Shown: piece after piece, positions 12,507 to 15,185 of the stretch | Layout: each line of letters starts with the position of its first letter | Position numbering within the stretch: the stretch's first letter is position 1 | Assembly: GCA_964445715.1 (NCBI GenBank) | Contig: CAYULJ010000031.1 | Location: 1 to 15,185, forward strand | Length of the DNA stretch: 15,185 nucleotides | DNA from: CAYPYS01 sp964445715 | GTDB lineage: Bacteria > Omnitrophota > Gorgyraeia > Gorgyraeales > Gorgyraeaceae | Direction of reading: 5' to 3' | Notes under the pieces: generated by a model | The model's input: the letters and a program-made list of their open reading frames with translations, nothing else | The model's database searches: none | What the model was told of the DNA's origin: nothing | Translations under genes and position numbers: made by a program

Positions 12507-12547
12507 CTTAAGTTTACACTTTAACATTGTTGAAGTGTAAACTTAAG
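12507..12547. repeat. B palindrome, copy 8
   Basis: A 41-base palindrome beginning two bases beyond the stop codon of the LamG-repeat gene. Read on the minus strand, in the sense of that gene, it is identical over all 41 bases to copy 1 read in the sense of the Fe-S gene, although the two lie 12 kb apart. Confidence 0.95.
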
Positions 12548-12549
12548 CT

Positions 12550-15185
12550 TTAGTCGGAGAGTTTGGCGGCGAGGCCTTGGTTATAGTCTTGCATGATCTG
12601 GTCTGCGGTGCGGACGTAATTATAGATGCGAACATCGTCGACTACGCCAGTTAATTGCTCTGTGGTATTTTCCCTTGTACCAATCCTGAAAGAATCCGTC
12701 CTATTAGGCAAGGTTCCTAAATCAGCTGCGCCAGTCCCTTTAAGTATACCATCGACATAAATTTTCATATTATTGCTTGATTGAGTGCCGTCATATATTC
12801 CAACTAGATGATGCCAGTTCCCATCAGGGGATACTCCTGATAAAGCAGCAGCCGAATAGCCATATACCGTAAATCTAAAATCAGTGCTACCATCAGTATA
12901 TAAAATTACATTACCGCTTGACCAAGAAATTCCACGTGACAATATATGGTGATATCCAGACACCGACGTATTAACCCAGCAACTCATCGTAACCTGAGTA
13001 AGATTATTGTTTAATTCTGATGGATTTGACACATCAATATAATCATTTCCATCAAAATTTAATGCGCCGCCGTATTTGCCGGTCGTGTAGGTCCAGGTCG
13101 TATTTGAGGCTGTGCCGTCGTTATCGTGTACGCTATCGTCTTTGATGGCGCCGGCGGTCGTGGGCACTGCGCCGCTCGTTGCTTCATCGAAGCGGTAGTG
13201 GGCGACGGGCTTGCCGCGGTTATAGTCCCAGGCGATCTGGGCCGGTGTGCGGGCATAGTTGTAGATCTTGACGTCGTCGATCTTGCCCTCCCAAGGCAAT
13301 CCTCCGACGCGCTTATCGCTACCTATCCAGAATGGGGTTGAAAAAGTTACATCTGTTCCTGCCCCGGTAATCTCTTTTTCCAGAATAGTGTCGATATACA
13401 TATAAAACTTGCCAGCACTTTTGTCTCTAATAAATGTCACATGATGCCAATTGTCATCCTTTAAATTAGTAGTGCCATATTCGTTCTTCTCTCCGCCATT
13501 CCAGTAGATCCTCAACTGGCCGGAGCTATGGACTTCGAGATTCATATTTGGTGAATCATTATAGTTCCCTATGATATTTCCAACTCTGTCTGTAGCATTA
13601 CTTGGGATGTTTAACCATGCCGTAATTGTCCAGCTGGTACTGCCTATGGCTGTCGCATTAGCTAATGCTATGTATTTATTTGTATCGTCCCATTCAAGAC
13701 ATGGACCGACTTTGCCCTGAGTCCAGGTCGGGTTATTAGTTAACGTGCCGTCGTTAGTGTTTTCACTTGCGTCGCGGGCGAGGACACCGGTGTTTTCGTC
13801 GAGCTTCCAATGACCGACCGGCAATGCGCCGCCCCACGGGTCTGCGACACCGGTCTGAACGCCTGCGTGCATGTCAAGGCCTGCATTATAGTCTTGCATG
13901 ACTTGGCCGGCTGTGCGGGCGTAGTTATAAAGACGAAAATCATCAATAAGGCCATTAAAATATCCGGTCGGACCGCCTCCGTTATTTCTGCATCCAATAT
14001 TTATTCCTACTGCTACGTTACCGATGTTTCCACCGCTACCTGCTATAGTCTTATCAAGGCTGCCATCAATATACAATTTTTTATTAGTCCCATCCCATGT
14101 TCCCACGACATAATGCCAAGTATTATCAGTAACTGTTTTATTAGAATAGTCCCAACTTGCTGCAACAGAATTTATGTAATAGCACAGCTTACCACTGCTA
14201 ACTCCTGTCGCGAAATAATATGTAGCATTGTTTCTTTCTGATATATATTGCTCAGTTGATATTCCTGTCTTAATCCATGCCGCAATGGTCATATTACCCA
14301 TGTCCAACGCAGAATCATCAGGCACTAATACATAATCCCCTGTGCCGTCGAACTCCAGAGCCTTGCCGAGCTTGCCGTCAACGAACTTTGTGTCGCCGAC
14401 CATTGTGCCGTGCGTGTTTTTGTAGTCGTTGTAGATTTGTTCGGCTGTGCGGGCGTAGTCGTAGATGCGGACGTCGTCAACAAGACCAGTAAACTGTTCT
14501 GGGGTAGTTGCATAATTTCTTCTACCTATATTCACTGTATCTGTGCCTATATCTGAAGCTACTGTAGATGTAGCAGTGTTTGATGTTTCAAGCTTACCAT
14601 TCAAATAAAGTTTTTTTGTCCCATCACTATAAACAGACAGCGTCACAAGGTACCAAGTTCCTGCTGATAATGTAGTCGAGCCATTAATGGCTGCATTAGT
14701 ATTATCAATATCGTCCCACACTTGGAGCTTAGAGTTAGTTGCAACTCTTATATTTAGCCAATCGTTTACGCCTCCGTAGCCCATAAATGTCTGAGTAGTA
14801 GCAAAATTAGATGGGTTAACCCACCCACTAATTGTCAATTCACCGCCACTATTAGCTCCTCCACCGCCAGCTTCCACATAATCATCTGTCCCGTCAAATT
14901 CCAATGCATCCGGACCGATCTTGCCATCTTGATCCCACATCTGAGCAGTTGTAGTGTTTGTGCCTGCAGTTACAGGGTACAGCGTGCCTGTATTTCCATT
15001 GCCTGACTCATCTGCAGTTGTGCCGCCTGTACCTTCGTCCATCCGCCACCAACCTACGGGATCATTGCCTCCGGAACCTGCTGCGCAGTAATCGTTTAGC
15101 GCAATGGGACCCGTCCCCTCGTCAAATTTGTAGTGCGCGACTGGCTTACCTTTATTATAGTCGTAGGCAATCTGCGCCTGCGTGC
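12550..15185 (-). CDS. LamG/concanavalin-like repeat surface protein, 5' partial
   Basis: The frame runs open off the right edge of the window, past the first in-window Met at 15042, so only the C-terminal 878 residues are visible. They hold four complete LamG-type (PF13385) modules of about 180-240 residues and the end of a fifth. Each opens with [WY]-[KR]-x-D-E-x-[TS]-G and a D-S/E-x-N-x-G segment, has a hydrophobic core with the ISGWVN/IAAWIK strand and the WHHV strand, and closes with DDV[RK]IY[ND]YARTxxQIxxDYN. Such jelly-roll domains bind sugars or proteins on extracellular structures. No sortase, autotransporter or type IX sorting signal is visible at the C-terminus, which ends AAKLSD. 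The N-terminal export signal is out of view. Linkers are more GC-rich than module cores. Confidence 0.87.
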   Translation of the reverse strand, partial: TQAQIAYDYNKGKPVAHYKFDEGTGPIALNDYCAAGSGGNDPVGWWRMDEGTGGTTADESGNGNTGTLYPVTAGTNTTTAQMWDQDGKIGPDALEFDGTDDYVEAGGGGANSGGELTISGWVNPSNFATTQTFMGYGGVNDWLNIRVATNSKLQVWDDIDNTNAAINGSTTLSAGTWYLVTLSVYSDGTKKLYLNGKLETSNTATSTVASDIGTDTVNIGRRNYATTPEQFTGLVDDVRIYDYARTAEQIYNDYKNTHGTMVGDTKFVDGKLGKALEFDGTGDYVLVPDDSALDMGNMTIAAWIKTGISTEQYISERNNATYYFATGVSSGKLCYYINSVAASWDYSNKTVTDNTWHYVVGTWDGTNKKLYIDGSLDKTIAGSGGNIGNVAVGINIGCRNNGGGPTGYFNGLIDDFRLYNYARTAGQVMQDYNAGLDMHAGVQTGVADPWGGALPVGHWKLDENTGVLARDASENTNDGTLTNNPTWTQGKVGPCLEWDDTNKYIALANATAIGSTSWTITAWLNIPSNATDRVGNIIGNYNDSPNMNLEVHSSGQLRIYWNGGEKNEYGTTNLKDDNWHHVTFIRDKSAGKFYMYIDTILEKEITGAGTDVTFSTPFWIGSDKRVGGLPWEGKIDDVKIYNYARTPAQIAWDYNRGKPVAHYRFDEATSGAVPTTAGAIKDDSVHDNDGTASNTTWTYTTGKYGGALNFDGNDYIDVSNPSELNNNLTQVTMSCWVNTSVSGYHHILSRGISWSSGNVILYTDGSTDFRFTVYGYSAAALSGVSPDGNWHHLVGIYDGTQSSNNMKIYVDGILKGTGAADLGTLPNRTDSFRIGTRENTTEQLTGVVDDVRIYNYVRTADQIMQDYNQGLAAKLSD
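12571..15185 (-). repeat. Tandem LamG module junctions
   Basis: The junction encoding ARTxxQIxxDYN recurs near 12571-12640, 13215-13280, 13882-13948, 14421-14478 and 15152-15185, giving periods of about 645, 665, 540 and 730 bases. The DNA stretch GTGCGGGCGTAGT is shared exactly by the junctions near 13913 and 14447 and nearly so by the others, which implies duplication or homogenisation. Confidence 0.8.

Noticed and set aside
566..12547. CRISPR array formed by the B repeats
   Set aside because: The units are 0.7-5 kb apart with whole genes between them, not regular 30-40-base spacers, and no cas gene is present.
566..12547. Integron cassette array with attC sites, since each gene ends in a palindrome
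   Set aside because: Genes lie on both strands, several form overlapping operons between units, the expected outer GTTRRRY core is absent, the units are shorter than known attC sites, and no integrase is visible.
13810..14492. Plus-strand open frames inside the LamG region, one rich in cysteine and arginine
   Set aside because: They are antisense to conserved LamG modules and reflect the repeated codon pattern. No ribosome site or family motif supports them.

Overview
The window looks like a scaffold from an uncultured, probably anaerobic Gram-negative bacterium. Two runs of ten Ns show it is a scaffold. A lipoprotein signal, a BamB-like propeller and MacB/FtsX-type transport parts suggest a diderm envelope. 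Long LamG-repeat proteins and abundant palindromic intergenic elements fit candidate lineages such as Omnitrophota, but nothing here fixes the taxonomy and that assignment is a low-confidence guess.

Positions 1-8825 hold a plus-strand gene train: a membrane 4Fe-4S protein (5' end outside the window), an exported PQQ-type beta-propeller, a MacB/FtsX-like ABC permease, a free-standing lipoyl domain, a ThiF-type adenylyltransferase, a MoaD/ThiS-like carrier ending in Gly-Gly, a CxxC Thioredoxin_3 protein, a ModA-like lipoprotein, a PF03773 (ArsP/YraQ-type) permease with a Cys-Ser-Cys motif, a second ModA-like protein fused to a thioredoxin-like domain, and a LolD/MacB-type ATPase. The block from 2049 to 5638 is overlapped or tightly packed, so it is very likely one operon. 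I know no described pathway with this combination. It joins sulfur-carrier activation (ThiF, MoaD, lipoyl), thiol chemistry and transport. Both ModA-like proteins carry Cys where molybdate binders have small residues or Asp, which suggests a thiophilic metal or sulfur-containing ligand instead of molybdate. This is my candidate for an undescribed system.

The second ModA-like gene is interrupted by two assembly gaps. Between them lies a 134-base piece that reads on the minus strand as an unrelated MoeB/ThiF-family fragment. This is most simply a scaffold chimera.

Positions 8919-15185 are on the minus strand and converge on the operon: an AbiE-type toxin-antitoxin pair (toxin gene first), an exported TPR protein, a ribbon-helix-helix/MazF pair, and the 3' end of a giant LamG-repeat surface protein. 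Credible promoters precede the AbiE, TPR and MazEF units.

The strongest structural signal is repetitive. A 40-41-base palindrome (unit B) occurs seven times in full and once as a half. A longer inverted repeat made of smaller palindromes (element A) occurs twice. Every gene 3' end not buried in an overlapping neighbour is followed by A or B. In five genes the stop codon lies in or touches the element, and spacers between operon genes are often almost nothing but element. Arms co-vary between copies, so the dyad itself seems to be maintained.
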